64,000 bases of DNA from Fomes fomentarius (taxonomy: Eukaryota; Basidiomycota; Agaricomycetes; Polyporales; Polyporaceae): NCBI GenBank assembly GCA_022606135.1, contig JABYQN010000010.1, forward strand, positions 2,046,001 through 2,110,000, in the 5' to 3' direction. Each line of letters begins with the position of its first letter. Positions within the stretch are counted from its first letter, which is position 1. Of this stretch, positions 1-11,409 are shown one piece after another. A program made the translations under genes and the position numbers. A model generated the notes under the pieces. The model was not told where the DNA came from, made no database searches, and worked only from the letters and a program-made list of their open reading frames with translations.

Positions 1-881
1 TGCCGTTGGGTGCAGAGCCTTTTCTTCCTCCTATATCATACCTAGTGAGCACGCACGCGTTGACGACTGACTGGGAGGAACTCACGAGGGCTTTTGCTCT
101 GAGCGTGGTGTCGCTGGGGGGCTCGAGGATCATCACAGATCGGTTTACGTGCACGATCGGGACGGCGGGGATGGCTCGAAGCTTCTGGCGGAGCTCTTGC
201 GATTGTGTCGCGACGACGTACCGGTGCTTGTTCGACTCGCCTACGGGTGTTGGTGTTCCGCCGAAAGATCAAGGTCGTGTAAGGATCCCCATTCAGTATC
301 ACAAGGGGCGCAGATAGACAGTTACATACCGATGACACTAGCGAGGCATTCGTCTCCCAGTATGGCCTCCCTGTGGTTACACTTTCGCCGCTCGAACGTC
401 TTGGCGAGGTCGATCGGGGCTTGGTCCGTCTTCCATTCCAGGTAGAGCTCTTGGATGCAGCATTGGGTTATCACTGAATAGCGGCTTCGCCGCGGGCGTG
501 CGGTGAGCGAAAGAGTAAAATGTACTGAAGTGAGTCGGGGTGAAGGTGATGGTATGCTCGGTACCGGGCGAGGCAAGGGTGCGCGGAAGGAGAGAGTGTG
601 TGTGTGTGAGGAAGACGGGGAAGGGTGGGGCACTCACTCGGCTTCACTGTGCCCTGGAGCACAACCGCGAGCTGCTTCGCGAGCTCGATCTTATGCGCGA
701 CAGCTTCTTTGCATATGTGGGAGTCGACTAACAGATCGTGCGATGACGCTTCAGTGCATGTTATGAGCTTCCGGACAGACAGAGAGATCGAACCTAGCAC
801 TTGGTAGGGCTGCCGGAAGCCGAAGGACGTGGAATAGAGGGTCATGAGCTTGCGGTACGCCTTGGCTCGCTTTTGCCGCAT
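1..881 (-). CDS. UTP23: UTP23-like rRNA-processing protein (3' end cut by window edge)
   Basis: Small-subunit processome factor related to FCF1, needed for early 18S rRNA maturation in the nucleolus. Exons by splice phase: 881-794, 727-638, 473-330, 240-86, then 30 running past base 1. The N-terminus reads MRQKRAKAYRKLMTLYSTSF, followed by CKEAVAHKIELAKQLAVVLQ, MITQCCIQELYLE, RRKCNHREAILGDECLASVIG and NKHRYVVATQSQELRQKLRA. This is the PIN-like fold with the Cys/His zinc-binding set known for Utp23. The tail after the last visible intron begins EEEKALHP. Introns are 60-160 nt with good GT-AG ends. It is divergent from EMC7, with 222 bp between the start codons. The C-terminus is missing only because of the window edge. 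Confidence 0.93.
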
Positions 882-1103
882 CTTGGAGAGTCGGGATTGT
901 TATAGTACAGCTGATAGCGGAGAGAGAAGGGGTCTATGTGTATGGGAGTACCTGAAGAATAGGACACCGCGAGGAGGGTAGCAAGCTCGACGGGAGACGG
1001 AGGCAAGAAGAGATTTCTTTGCCGCCCGCGTCCACCGGACCGCGTTCAAGGATGCAACACAAGAGCGGCGTCTGCCTCGTTTGACCATCCCCACTACGAC
1101 AGC

Positions 1104-2237
1104 ATGCGTATACCACTGGCATTGCTTGCGCTGACAAGGTAGGCTTATGTGTAAATGTGTGAGATGTACGCTGACAGAATCCGAACACCCTGACAGTTCG
1201 TGCTTCTCTGCGCTCGCGCTTGACCTGAAGGGCCGTATACAATGGAATGAGCTCTGTTCTGGTACGTGTCCCCACATTTAGGATTATTTTCATAGTATCA
1301 TGGTATACTGACTGAGACTCTCTGCTAGGTCTTGGAGAACTTGGACAAGCCAGTGTCGTCCTCGATAACGGGAAGCTGCGCGGGGGCGTGACACGAGATG
1401 GCTCGTTCGTGATGTGCGTCCCTAATTTCTGCACGTTCTCCTTCGAGTTTATGTTCACACGGATGGTCCAACTAGACCTGAAGTCCCTGCAGGGACGTAC
1501 GTTCTCTCAGTACTCGCCCACGACCATGTTTTTGAGCAGGTCCGTACCCTCATACGTCTCCGTCTTGTCACCGCCCCATTCCTCACACTCACCATACGAC
1601 ATTGACACCAATCCTCCTCCCCTAGGTACGCGTCGACGTACTGGATACTGAGAGTCTCCCAGAGGCCCGCCCATATTTCCCGGGAACGCCGCTCTCGCCA
1701 TCCTCACCGGTGACGCTCCCATATCCGCTCGTGCTCTCCGCCAAGCAGAAGCACGACTATTTCGTCCCGCGCGAGAGCTTCAACGTGCTCGCGATGTTCC
1801 AGAACCCAATGATGATGATGATGGTCGGCGCGGGCGTGCTCGTACTGTTCATGCCCACCATGATGGTACGTGTCCCATGTATCCAGGCTTAACGCATATC
1901 CTCTCTCTCCCGCACCCCAACCCCTTCCCATGTCGTGCCATTGTAACTCACGAGCATTCCCCCAACAGAAAAACATGGACCCGGAGGTTATGGAGGAATT
2001 CAAGGGGCAGCAGGCGAAGATGGCCGGCGTGCACAGCGCGTTGCAGAGCGGAGATCTAGCGAGCGGGTATGTCGGCGATGAGGATTGCTCAGAGGCTGTG
2101 ATTGGTTTGCTGACACGGTATCCAGATTCTCTCAATTGTTGTCTGGCGGGGGAGACGAGCCCAAGGGGGTCAGCTCGAGCGCGTCGAAGGGCTCTGGAGG
2201 TGCAAAGCAGCGTACAGGGAAGAACAAGAGGCGGTGA
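1104..2237 (+). CDS. EMC7: ER membrane protein complex subunit 7 (EMC7-like)
   Basis: Subunit of the EMC insertase, on the luminal side of the ER. Exons: 1104-1138, 1197-1261, 1329-1413, 1476-1539, 1626-1865, 1969-2066, 2126-2237. The N-terminus (MRIPLALLALTSSCFSALA) is a signal peptide. A beta-sandwich follows with LDLKGRIQWNELC, VVLDNGKLRGGVTRDGSFV and GTYVLSVLAHDHVFEQVRVDV. A single transmembrane helix follows FQNPMMMMMVGAGVLVLF, then the KNMDPEVMEEFK segment and a basic Gly/Ser/Lys-rich tail ending GKNKRR. Domain order and length match fungal EMC7. The first exon is only 35 nt. The splice acceptor at 1196 was chosen because the nearer one gives a stop codon. Confidence 0.92.
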
Positions 2238-2338
2238 CCGTTGAATATGTGGATAGCCATATAGATACATATTATTTAGTACACATACTGGGGTATACAT
2301 TGTAGAACGAGCACGACAGAAGACATGGAGGGCAGAAC

Positions 2339-3034
2339 TCATGTCTGAGGAGATACTGAAGGAGGAGACAGTGCACTTGGAGAAAGACTATTGCCATTGG
2401 TATCCGGAGGGACGTTGTGTACGTTAGGATAGTCCAGAATGCGGCGGAGGACAGCGTTTCTGCGGAATCGGATTGCCACCGGGAATATGTATCCATGAGC
2501 CAGTGAACATGTGCACAGAATGCGGGATGACGACGGACCTCTGCTTGAAGCGAGATAGCACCGCATGGACAGACTGTTCATCATCGTCGCCATTTGGGGA
2601 CGGGCTGCGGACTCCGGTCAGGCAAAGGGCCAAGGGACGGGCGCGAAGGAGAAAGAAGAGAGAGCGACAAACATGTCCGGGGCTTGCTTGGCCATCGATA
2701 TTGTCTCGATGACATACATGCTGTTGTTCCTCAGAGCGGGCTCACCAGCGACGGCGGCGCCGGGCGCGTCGGCGACTTTCACAGCAGAGACGACGAGATC
2801 GGGCGAGAGGCTCTTCACGGTCGGCGGGCCCGGGCGCGCAGGGTCATAGTCGAGAACGAGAACGTGCTCGTCAGCGTGGCGCGGGAGGAGCGAGGCAGGC
2901 GGATCGTCGGCGTAGTGGTACTCGATGAGCGGGTGGCTGAGGGATGTGGATGCGGGGAGTGACTGGCTGTGGGCGACGAGGACATAGTATGGCGGATCGG
3001 TCGAGGCGGACGCAGATGCAGATGGGGCAGCCAT
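2339..3034 (-). CDS. conserved-looking hypothetical protein, 182 aa
   Basis: I do not recognise the family. Exons 3034-2673, 2604-2539 and 2459-2339 give a 182-residue protein. The start MAAPSASASAST was chosen as the first ATG of the open frame. The core contains PPYYVLVAHSQSLP, HPLIEYHYADDPP, DEHVLVLDYDPA and MYVIETIS. The spliced C-terminal part reads VLSRFKQRNAVLRRILDYPN before a Ser/Pro-rich tail. There is no signal peptide or membrane helix. It is convergent with EMC7, with 101 bp between stop codons. The two introns restore a continuous frame through otherwise stop-bounded pieces, which supports a real gene. Confidence 0.72.
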
Positions 3035-3705
3035 AGAGACACTGGACAGCGATGTGGGTTGTAAGTAAGTATGCTGTTGTAGATGGCCGGCAGCGAAGAA
3101 GACCAATGTAGAGAGTGGAGCGCCCTGGGAGCGCCGATGGTTGTGAGCGTGCAGTAGCCGCGCACGATCACGAAGCCAGGCACATGGATCCGAGTCCCAC
3201 GCATACACTCCACAGTCTATGGGCGTCTCCGGGTCGACTGTGCTCTGCCTTAGACCCGTCTCATCTCCTCACGAATAGACCCATTTTGCGTCCAGCCCGA
3301 GGCTCGAGCGACGTCCTCACCACCCGCGACAGCGCCAGGAGGTTATGGCAGAAGCGACACTGGCAGAAGCTGCCAATGCCACAATTGCAGATTATGCCCG
3401 ACTGCATATGCACGGCTGATGAGTGTCGTCCCCCTGGTGACCGACGAGTGCGTTCCCTATATCCGGCCTGATCGAGCGCAACGGTGCGCCCGAGTACATA
3501 AGGCCGCATTCTCTACCTATGCCTTCCCTACATACCTCCTTCTCCTTCTCCGAGTCCGACGCAGAGCGCCCCTGCCGTTCTGTGTGGTTGACTCCATCCC
3601 CCTCCCCTCCCGTCATAACCCACCCCTTTCTTTTTAAATCCCGTTCTTTATAGCCTGTATCATATCCACCCGCTCGCCCACCCACAGAGCTCCCCACATT
3701 TCAAA
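3035..3705. promoter_or_regulatory. divergent intergenic region
   Basis: This is the shared upstream region of the hypothetical gene (minus) and the CAP protein (plus). The 150 bp before 3706 are pyrimidine-rich, with ttctttttaaatcccgttc around 3628, which is usual for fungal core promoters. I see no further coding sequence. Confidence 0.4.
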
Positions 3706-5112
3706 ATGAATCGCCTGGTCTTCATCCTCTTCTCTCTTCCCCTTCTCCTTTCTCTCATCACCAGCGCCGATGCAGGCCCAGCATGCGCCCGCAGAAGTCA
3801 AGATTCCGACGCGTGCATTGATCTCTGCAAGAAAAAATGGGGCTGGCCGGGCTTCGCAGTGGGCACAGACCGATGGGGCTCAGTTCTGACTGCGACTAAG
3901 ACCAACGACCTGGGTGCGCTCGTCACCCAGGCATGTCGCGTCCGCCCGTGCGTGTTCCCCTTCTATTCCCTCGCGATAGGCATCGTTTGACGCGTTTGTG
4001 TGTTCAGTTCTGGCGCCCTCGGAACTGCACCTACCACTGCCACGACTTCCGCCAACCGCGGTCTGCCCTCGTCGTCTCTCACCGCACCCGCCAATGTCCA
4101 AGTCTCCGCATCCGTCAGCACCGCGTCTATCTCCTCGGTGTCCCTTGCGCCCTTCGCGGCAAACACCACTTCGCTCAGCCTCGAATTGTTCAGCACCACG
4201 AGATCGCGCAGTGTAACCTCGATCTCCTCCGTGAAGCCGACCAAGTTCGTGACGAGCAGCAGTACCAAGCCCTCCACCACGATTTCCAGCACCCGCACGA
4301 CTCCCACCACTACGTCCACGCCTCCGCCGCCGCCGCCGCCGACAACGACTTCTACCAAGACGAGCACCACACCGAAGACGACTACGACGCCTAAGGCCAC
4401 GACGTCGACGACGAAAGCGCCTGAACCGACTCAAAGTCCCCCGGACACCAGCAGCGGCGCGACCTCGCAGGGCGACATCAACCAGTACCTGCAGGCGCAC
4501 AACTCCGTTCGCTCCCAGCACGGCGCGGCCGCGTTGAGCTGGAGCGACGACCTCGCCGCGAAGGCGCAGGAGTGGGCCAACAATTGTGTCTTCCAGCACT
4601 CTGGAGGCAAGCTTGGCAAGTTCGGTGGTATGTCACAATCTTCGGCACGCCGCTTCTTGGATATTAACGACGTGGTGTGCAGAGAACCTCGCTGCTGGTA
4701 CCGGCGGAAGCTATGGTATCGGCCCCGCGGTCAAGTCGTGGACGGACGAAGTTTGTATGTGTCTCACGTTTCAATTCCTTGCGGGGTCTCTGACAAGTAC
4801 ACGCAGCCGACTACGACTCGAGCAACCCTCAGGCCTCTCACTTCACCCAGGTTGTTTGGAAGGGCACTCAGCAGGTTGGCTGTGCTGTTCAGTCTTGCAA
4901 CGGCATCTTCGATGCCAGCTTCGGGGTGCGTCCCGTTAGTCCCCCACACACTTGCTTGGTTCTGACTGCTATTGCTTCCAGCCTGCCAAGTACTTCGTGT
5001 GCGAATACTTCCCCCAGGGTAACATCATCGGCCAGTTCGAGTACGTGACGTCTCAGCATGTGGTAAAAATCGGATCTAACATCTGCCCAACAGTCAGAAC
5101 GTCCAGGCCTGA
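3706..5112 (+). CDS. secreted CAP-superfamily (PR-1/SCP) protein with Ser/Thr-rich stalk
   Basis: CAP proteins are secreted and in fungi bind sterols or other lipids; the role here is inferred. Exons: 3706-3947, 4008-4627, 4683-4754, 4807-4925, 4982-5040, 5094-5112 (376 aa). There is a signal peptide (MNRLVFILFSLPLLLSLITS), a short Cys-containing region (CIDLCKKKWGWPGF), then about 150 residues rich in Thr, Ser and Pro with a run of seven prolines. The C-terminal CAP domain shows INQYLQAHNSVRSQHGA, WANNCVFQHSGG, ENLAAGTGG, SHFTQVVWKGTQQVGCAVQSC and KYFVCEYFPQGN. The His and Glu residues of the CAP pocket are present. The protein ends DQNVQA, which is normal for the family. The stalk was probably heavily O-glycosylated. 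Confidence 0.93.
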
Positions 5113-5983
5113 GCGCTGCCAACGTAACACGCCTTGTTATGCGACGAGGCTGCTCTCCCCTGTCGAGACACCGCAAGGCTGTGCGCGCTACCGCCCACCC
5201 CCAACTCCTTGCAGATACAGGTCGAGTACTTCCTTCACTTTCTTTCTTTTTCTGTGCCGCCGGTGCATCAGGAATGTACGACGTATCTTGTTAGATATTC
5301 TTGCCCTTCCTGCTGTATCATTCTTGTCGTTGCACTCTCTCAGTCGTTACCTACGTCATCGGAATACTAACCGTGTACTACCATTTCAATCTCGTGCGTG
5401 TGCTCGCAATAAGTATCTCGGTTTGAAGTATACGTCAGAGTTCGGTAGATTCCGGAAGTCACTGAAGCGCCCGTTGCGTACTTCCTGACGTCAGTCGGTG
5501 TTCTTCTCAACCTTGCTTATTCGGAGTCGCAGACGCTTGCTTCCGTTATTTGACCCACCATTTGATCCATCATCCCGATTCAGAGCTACGGATCCACCTT
5601 GGCTATTTCCGTCATCAGGACGGTACCTCGTGTCACCGAGGCTCGCCGTTCGCAAATTCTCGTTGCTCTATGTCACAGGGTAATGGTTCTCCTGGCTCCT
5701 ACCAGCAGGTGTGTCATTGACGAGCCATGGACCTCTTACGTCGCTCACATCTCCGCAGGTAACTGTGGTCTGGTACATCTCAATATTGTGTTATACAAAG
5801 ACACCTATAACGGCGCTACAAGCTCTGGCATAATTGTCGCACTATTACATGAACAGCGCGGACGCACAAACGTCATCATCTATTCGTTCAGTCGTTATAC
5901 CGTCCCGAACCGACAAGCACCGATGCCCAAATCGACGCCCAGAAGTACTACGAAGAGGCGGGGAAGCCGGGAACTTCGGGCAC
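5113..5983. other. non-coding stretch between convergent genes
   Basis: This is 871 bp between two stop codons. It is AT-richer than the genes and has no ORF with protein-like composition on either strand. It probably holds both 3' UTRs. Confidence 0.5.
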
Positions 5984-6997
5984 TCAGGCGAGTCCGGCGA
6001 TCCGGGCCTTCTCTCGAACAACGGTGTTCTGGGTGTCCTGCGAGTGGACGGAGCGCAGCCCGTCGTCGGCCGCACGCGTCTTCTTGCGCCCGGTGAGGAA
6101 GAAGAGGGCGAGGGCACCGAGGATCGCACCGCCAGCGAAACCGCCGACAGTCCCGCCGGCGATCGCGCCCGTGTTCACCGTGCAGTCGGACGACGTGGAT
6201 GACGTGGAAGAATCGGAGGGAGACGTGGGCTGTGTGCTCTTGACGTTGAAGACCGTGTCGGGGACATCTGCAGACCCAATCAGCATCACATCGGGCAGAG
6301 GGCAGAGAGGAGAAGAGAGATACGGAGACGACGGTGCTCACCGAACAGATTCTCGGCCACGATCATTGCAGCCGTCGCGTTGAAGGTGCCGCCAGTGGCG
6401 AGCGCGTCGGTGAACGCCCAGTTCGGGATCGGGGTGTTGTAGGGCATCACGCTCGCAATGTAGCTGTCACACAAGCGGGTATGCCGTCAGCGACTAGACT
6501 TCTGTCAGCCGGGGTATGCACTCACCCGACGCTGCTCTGGTTCCGGCAGTGGGAAGTCCAGCCCTCCCAGCTGGAGATATAGCGGTTAGTGCGCTTCGCG
6601 TTCTGGCGGCGACGTCACTCACGAGGCCCAGGTGTTCGTCGACAGCTGGCAAGCAGAGCACCCGGAGACGAGGTTGTAGAAAATCATGTTGCAGCGGAGC
6701 TGGTCGGCCTCCGCGAGCGTTGGGATCGAGTACTGCGTCAACCCCTGCGCCTCAAGGTCGGGGAAGGGCGAGTCGGTGGGCATCGCTGGTACCACCGATA
6801 AGCCGTTGTGCCGTTCAAAAACCGGACGGGAGCCGCTCACCTCCCTTGCCCACCATGAGCGAGGCGATCTCGCAGGGACTGAGGCCATTGTCCGCCTTGA
6901 GGGAAATGCCGTGGGCACCGCAGAGCGCGGTGTCAGCGGCACTGACGGACGCGGCCCCAAGGACGACGGCGAGGGCGAAGATCTTCAGGCTGAACAT
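5984..6997 (-). CDS. single-pass membrane protein with Cys-rich ectodomain
   Basis: Exons 6997-6841, 6785-6623, 6570-6526, 6463-6342 and 6267-5984 give 256 aa. The start MFSLKIFALAVVLGAASVSA is a signal peptide, which decides the ATG against one 40 codons upstream. The ectodomain has LRCNMIFYNLVSGCSACQ, a CxxC-containing motif, then WEGWTSHC and PYNTPIPNWAFTD. A Ser/Thr stalk precedes one transmembrane helix, TGAIAGGTVGGFAGGAILGA, followed by the basic stop-transfer GRKKTR and a short cytosolic tail. I recall this layout (CxxCQ ectodomain plus a glycine-rich helix) from many unnamed mushroom proteins. Function is unknown; a surface sensor or adhesion role is only a guess. Confidence 0.85.
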
Positions 6998-7535
6998 GTC
7001 TCTGTGCGAGCCGACGCAAGAATCACGGATGGCGAGGTGATCAAGGGGAGCAAGGTTCGTGACTCCCATCTCTTTATGTGCCTGCTCACGCAACGCCTTG
7101 GCACAAGGTCGCGTCATGTCATCAGGGCGGTCTACGCCCTCTCGGAAGCTGTCGTGCGACGTCTACGAGGCCCTTCTCGGCCTTGCCTGACCGTCGCTCA
7201 TTGGACGAGGAGCAGGTGGGTTTGATGAGAGAGGCTGGTTAAGGCAGTCCATTCATCTTATCTGATTAGATTCATGATTGGAGGCTTCGCCGAACGTCAG
7301 GAACGCATGGTATCAGATTAGATAAGGTGCCAAGCGATTAGATGTGCACAAGCCGCAGGAGGATCCGGCCCAGCTCGCCTCCTTCTCCTGCCCTTTCGTG
7401 GTCTGGAGTCGTACGTTTCCGATCCGGGGACCTGGTAGCAGGGCCCATACAAAAGGGCCGGCGAAGGAACGCTGTCAGTCGTCGCCTGACGAAGTCCCCC
7501 GTTCGACCGACTTTCGACGAGTACGCCTTGACACG
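6998..7535. promoter_or_regulatory. divergent upstream region of two surface-protein genes
   Basis: This is 538 bp between divergent start codons. Positions 7257-7325 carry two similar AT-rich arms built on ttatctgattagat and atcagattagataagg, which could be a decayed repeat. No coding sequence is seen. Confidence 0.35.
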
Positions 7536-8384
7536 ATGCGCTTCACCACTGTCCTCCCCGTGCTCGCCCTCGCTGGTGTCTCCCTTGCCGCCCCTTCTCC
7601 GGAGCCTGAGCCCATCACTGCTTTGTATGTTGTGGCGTCCGTTGTAGTATATGCCGCTGACGCTCCCCTCGACAGCTTGGAGGAGCGTGCACTCCCCAGT
7701 GGTAAGCCACCGCCCTTCCACTTCTCGGCTATCATGTTTGACTCGGGTTACGCTTGCAGGCCACCCGGTCATTGACAACTCGTTCTTGGTGAGTACTCTG
7801 TATGCTCTCCCATGTGCTATGACTAACTTCATCTCTGCAGAGCGAGAACGGCCTCGCCACCGGCGTACGTACTGGCATGTCCGCTCCTTCTTTCTCCCAC
7901 TGACATCCTACTTGCTGGGTGAACAGTACACGATCAAGGTTCGTCTTATGCAACACATATCTCTCACCACATGTTGATCACTCTACTCCATCACAGACGA
8001 ACATCTACCCCTCGGGTTTCTCCGCTCCCACTGAGGCGCTCACTGCGTAAATGTCGCTCACATTCTCGCAACTGTGTGCAGTAATCTGACATGTCTTTCG
8101 TTAGCCTTCCTTCCGGCTACTCGGTTGCGTACAACGGCGTGTTCGACCCCGCGGGCAGCACCGTCTCCTTCTTCCCCTCCTCCGTCCTCCAGTCCGTCAT
8201 CGCGCAGCCGACCACGACGAGCGACCCTGGTGCGCCGAACGCGACTCCCACCTCGCCCAGCGGCAGCAGCGACGCTGCCCCGTCCGGCACTGCGGCTGCG
8301 AGCGGACAGAACGGCGCGAGCCTCGCGAAGCCGTCTCTCGTCCTCGCTGCCGTATTTGCTCTCGTTATGACCGTCATGGCTTGA
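7536..8384 (+). CDS. small secreted protein, probably GPI-anchored, with micro-exons
   Basis: Seven exons encode 169 aa: 7536-7624, 7676-7701, 7760-7788, 7841-7864, 7927-7938, 7997-8046 and 8105-8384. Five of them are 12 to 50 nt long. The signal peptide is MRFTTVLPVLALAGVSLA. The short globular part contains HPVIDNSFLSENGLATG, YTIKTNIYPSGFSAPTEAL and SGYSVAYNGVFDPAGSTVSF. A Ser/Thr/Pro-rich stretch leads to a hydrophobic C-terminus (KPSLVLAAVFALVMTVMA) without charged residues after it, which is the pattern of a GPI attachment signal. I do not know the family. All junctions have GT-AG ends and keep frame. Confidence 0.85.
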
Positions 8385-8943
8385 TGTGTTGCTGTTGGAG
8401 TGGTTGTGCTTATTGTGTACTTATGATCATGCACATTAACGAACGATTGTTGATGTGAAGTCTTTCTGATATGAGGGACAGAGTCTGCTGGGTAAGTGTG
8501 CGTGTATTGGGGTGGTCGCTCGTCGGTCATTATAGTGTTAATCCTTTGGCCTCCCAACGTCTGACATCAGTAAAAAATTCAATCCTTGGTATACATACAA
8601 CGCGGGCCACTAGATCTGCAAGAAAAGTATCAGCCTATTGCGATCTAAGAACAACACTGTGCTTCAAATTTGCGTCTAAGCAAAGCGTAAACTTTATCTA
8701 ATTCAGAACGCATGTTGTCCTTGGTAGTCGTGTTACGAGGGCAAAGAGATTAAGACAAAATCGTATTGCGTTGCGTCTGGATTGTACTCGGGAGTAGCCC
8801 ATTTGGCATACTACGATGCCTCTTCCGACCGATAACCATGGATTCAGCTCATGGGCGCCTACTCAGACTCCACGTGACCCACCGCACCGAGTATTGATTT
8901 GCAGTGCTGTAGATGCTGCTTGAAGCCTGTTCGACCTAACTGC
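8385..8943. other. intergenic, no gene seen
   Basis: This is 559 bp with the 3' UTR of the secreted-protein gene and the promoter of the DLT1-like gene. It is AT-rich around 8570-8760. I find no supported coding sequence. Confidence 0.45.
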
Positions 8944-10035
8944 ATGCTCTCCCGTCTGTTCCGGAGGTCGATCTCCCAGCTCTGCTATGTTATCCTTGTG
9001 CTCATAACGACATTCTTCGTGTCCATCTCGTGTGCGCTGCTGCTCTCGCAAGCCGCACGGACGGCGCCGAACCGGTCATTCGCCAAGAACGTCAATGCAG
9101 TCATTATTGGCGCCTCCTATGTCGCAGTGGTCCGTCCTATCCTCCCTCCTGTTTAGACTAGGGAGGAAGCTGTAATCACTCACGTGCTGCAATGTATTAT
9201 TTGCGACGTGTGGACAGCTCATCCTTTCCCTGGCGTTGTGCTTGAAGCGGAGGATCGCGGTGCATAGACGACTGCAGCGCATCTCGAAGACATTCCATAT
9301 CTTGGGCAAGAACGACGTGCCTGAGGTGAGCTCCTTCTGTCTATCGTGCCCGTGCTCGTCTTCCTGTTTGCTGCCATTCGGCGTCCTCAATGAGCGAGTT
9401 TAGAAGGCACTCCGGTTCATCCAGCAAGAGTACACGCGCGCGTGCCTGATAGCGTACGAGTCGCGACCAAAGGACGGCTTTCAGGAGGGCTGGGGGAGGC
9501 CAGGGACGAACCACGAGGGCGTGCGGCTCCGCACGGCGCTGCTAGACACCGTGCGCGACATTGGTGCGTTCTTTGCGCAGTGATCGACGTTCGCTCTCAT
9601 GCAAACCAAAATTATGTACCTCGTACCTCATCCTCCACTACACGCAACTCGATTATGTACATATGCGGACGTGCAGACACCCTTGCGCACAAGGTGATCC
9701 CCCGGCATCCGACATTGCGTCCACAGGCACGTATGCTGCACCACTTCCGTTTCATCATCCCGCTTCTGGGCAAGGACGAGGACGGGCTCACGCCTCTACA
9801 TTACTATGATTCCGCCATCCAACTCGCGCGGCACACGTCCAGGGAGCCGACCGAACAGGAGTACATTGTTGGCATGAGGGCAGCACAGGAAATTCGGACT
9901 ACGTCCGTGTTTACGTTTCCTTCCACCGTACTCACACACGGCTGATGCTGGATTACTTGTAGCTTGCAGGAGTGCTTACTCGGGATGCACGAAGGTTCCA
10001 CCACGGATCTGAGCACTCGTGCGTCGTCCCCGTAA
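8944..10035 (+). CDS. DLT1: DLT1-like membrane protein (defect at low temperature 1)
   Basis: Exons 8944-9129, 9218-9325, 9404-9563, 9677-9902 and 9963-10035 give 250 aa. Two transmembrane helices lie near the N-terminus: LCYVILVLITTFFVSISCAL and a second around IIGASYVAVLILSLALCL. The basic loop KRRIAVHRRLQRISK follows. The soluble part contains LIAYESRPKDGFQEGWGRPG, IPRHPTLRPQARMLHHFRF and GLTPLHYYDSAIQLARH, which I know from fungal DLT1 proteins. Yeast DLT1 is needed for growth at low temperature; its biochemical role is unknown. The acceptor at 9676 was chosen over one at 9727 because only it preserves the conserved DTLAHKVIPRHP. Confidence 0.88.
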
Positions 10036-10269
10036 TTTCAATTTGGCCGCATCCAATCTGACGTCTTGCGGATACAGCAGACAGGGCATTTGAATCGTCA
10101 TGAACGGCTGTCGCGGTTGTATAGCATCGATTCCGTCCTCTTTTTGCACGCCTGGCTCATTGATAGGACACTGGAAACCATCCGATTCGACAACAGGAAA
10201 CTACACACAGGCATAATCGCTACTACTACAATCCCATTCTATCTCATAACCTCGCAACGTGCCGGTAAT

Positions 10270-11409
10270 TCAGTGAAGACCATCCGCGTAAACCTTTTTG
10301 AAGCTTGGCCACTCGACCCAAGCCGCCCAGTATGCAGCGACCTTGGTCGGGACCGGCTTCTTGGTCTCCTTCTGGAGAGCCTTGTATCCTTCCTTGTCGC
10401 TCTTGCCGCCAGTCAAGAATGCGATACGCGCCAACCACGCGCCGAGGTGCAGGTCATCCTCTCCGGGGGTCTCACCACCGAGGAAGCCCGACTCAGGCAG
10501 TACGGTGGGGAGCTCCTCGAGAATGAAGTTGGCAAGTGCCTGCCAGTGCGCGATCGAGTGCTTGAAGAAGCCCTGCTTGACTTCATCGGGTACCGCGCCC
10601 TTGTAGATTGCGAGTATTCCTCCGTTGTCCTTCTTCTTGGCTTCGTAAAACGTGCTGAACTGCGCGGCCTCAGGAAGCGTGACGTACTTGTTGAGTGAGT
10701 CCTGCCCTGTTTGCGATACCAGGATGATGCTGTCAGATGGTGCAACCAGGGGTAGAGATGGTGTGACTGCGAGTTGACTCACGGTTCTGCAGGAATAGTA
10801 AGGGGAAGCCGCTGGCGTGTGCCTTCAGCTCCTCGTCATTGCGCTAGGCAATCCATCAGTACCATAAGAGGCAATTTCTATGCGCCCAATAAGACGTACC
10901 ACAAGTAGGAGAGGCGCATTGGGGTCGTACTTGTCCTCATGGATCTTGTCGATAAATGCCGTACCTTTGACGACCTTCTTCGGGGCGTGTTCATTGAGGT
11001 AAGAGATGACGTCCTTGGTGGAGGTATACACCTTGCCGTCTGCGGTGAGCGTGGGCAATGTACCGTGTGGATTCTGCAAGACGATTACGCAGGTGAGGTT
11101 TGGTTCTGAACAAGAACGGGGGACGTGGGCTGAGACGGCTCACAATCTTGAGGAACTCGGGGGCAAAGTTGGCTCCCTCGGCGAGGTTGATGACCTTGGT
11201 CTCGATGGTCTCGTCGGTGTAGCCGAGCTCGTTGCTAGAGTCGGGGTCAGAAAACCTCGTCTCCCAGTGTGTATGTACTGCTCACTAACATGGCGAGTTC
11301 TGCTGCGGCAGCCCAGACGGACGCTTGGAATGTGTAGAACACAGGCTATGACCTGTGGTGAGTATTGGTGATTGAGCATATAGCGAGGAGAGGAGCAGAC
11401 CTTGGACAT
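10270..11409 (-). CDS. glutathione S-transferase-like protein
   Basis: Exons 11409-11401 (nine bases), 11345-11290, 11234-11144, 11073-10900, 10843-10783 and 10706-10270 give 275 aa. The start MSKPVFYTFQASVWAAAAEL begins a thioredoxin-fold GST N-domain. NPHGTLPTL supplies the cis-proline and VYTSTKDVISYLNEHAP the end of the domain. The all-helical C-domain includes HWQALANFILEELP and a tail AYWAAWVEWPSFKKVYADG. There is no signal peptide, so it is probably cytosolic. The subclass and catalytic residue are not obvious. It could be a structural GST homologue rather than an enzyme. It is convergent with DLT1. Confidence 0.85.

Noticed and set aside
3880..4599. Arg/Gly-rich minus-strand frame over the CAP gene
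   Set aside because: It is antisense to the Ser/Thr/Pro stalk of a well-supported gene.
7257..7325. Pair of similar AT-rich arms that might be a small MITE
   Set aside because: The arms are neither a clean inverted nor a clean direct repeat, and no target duplication is visible.
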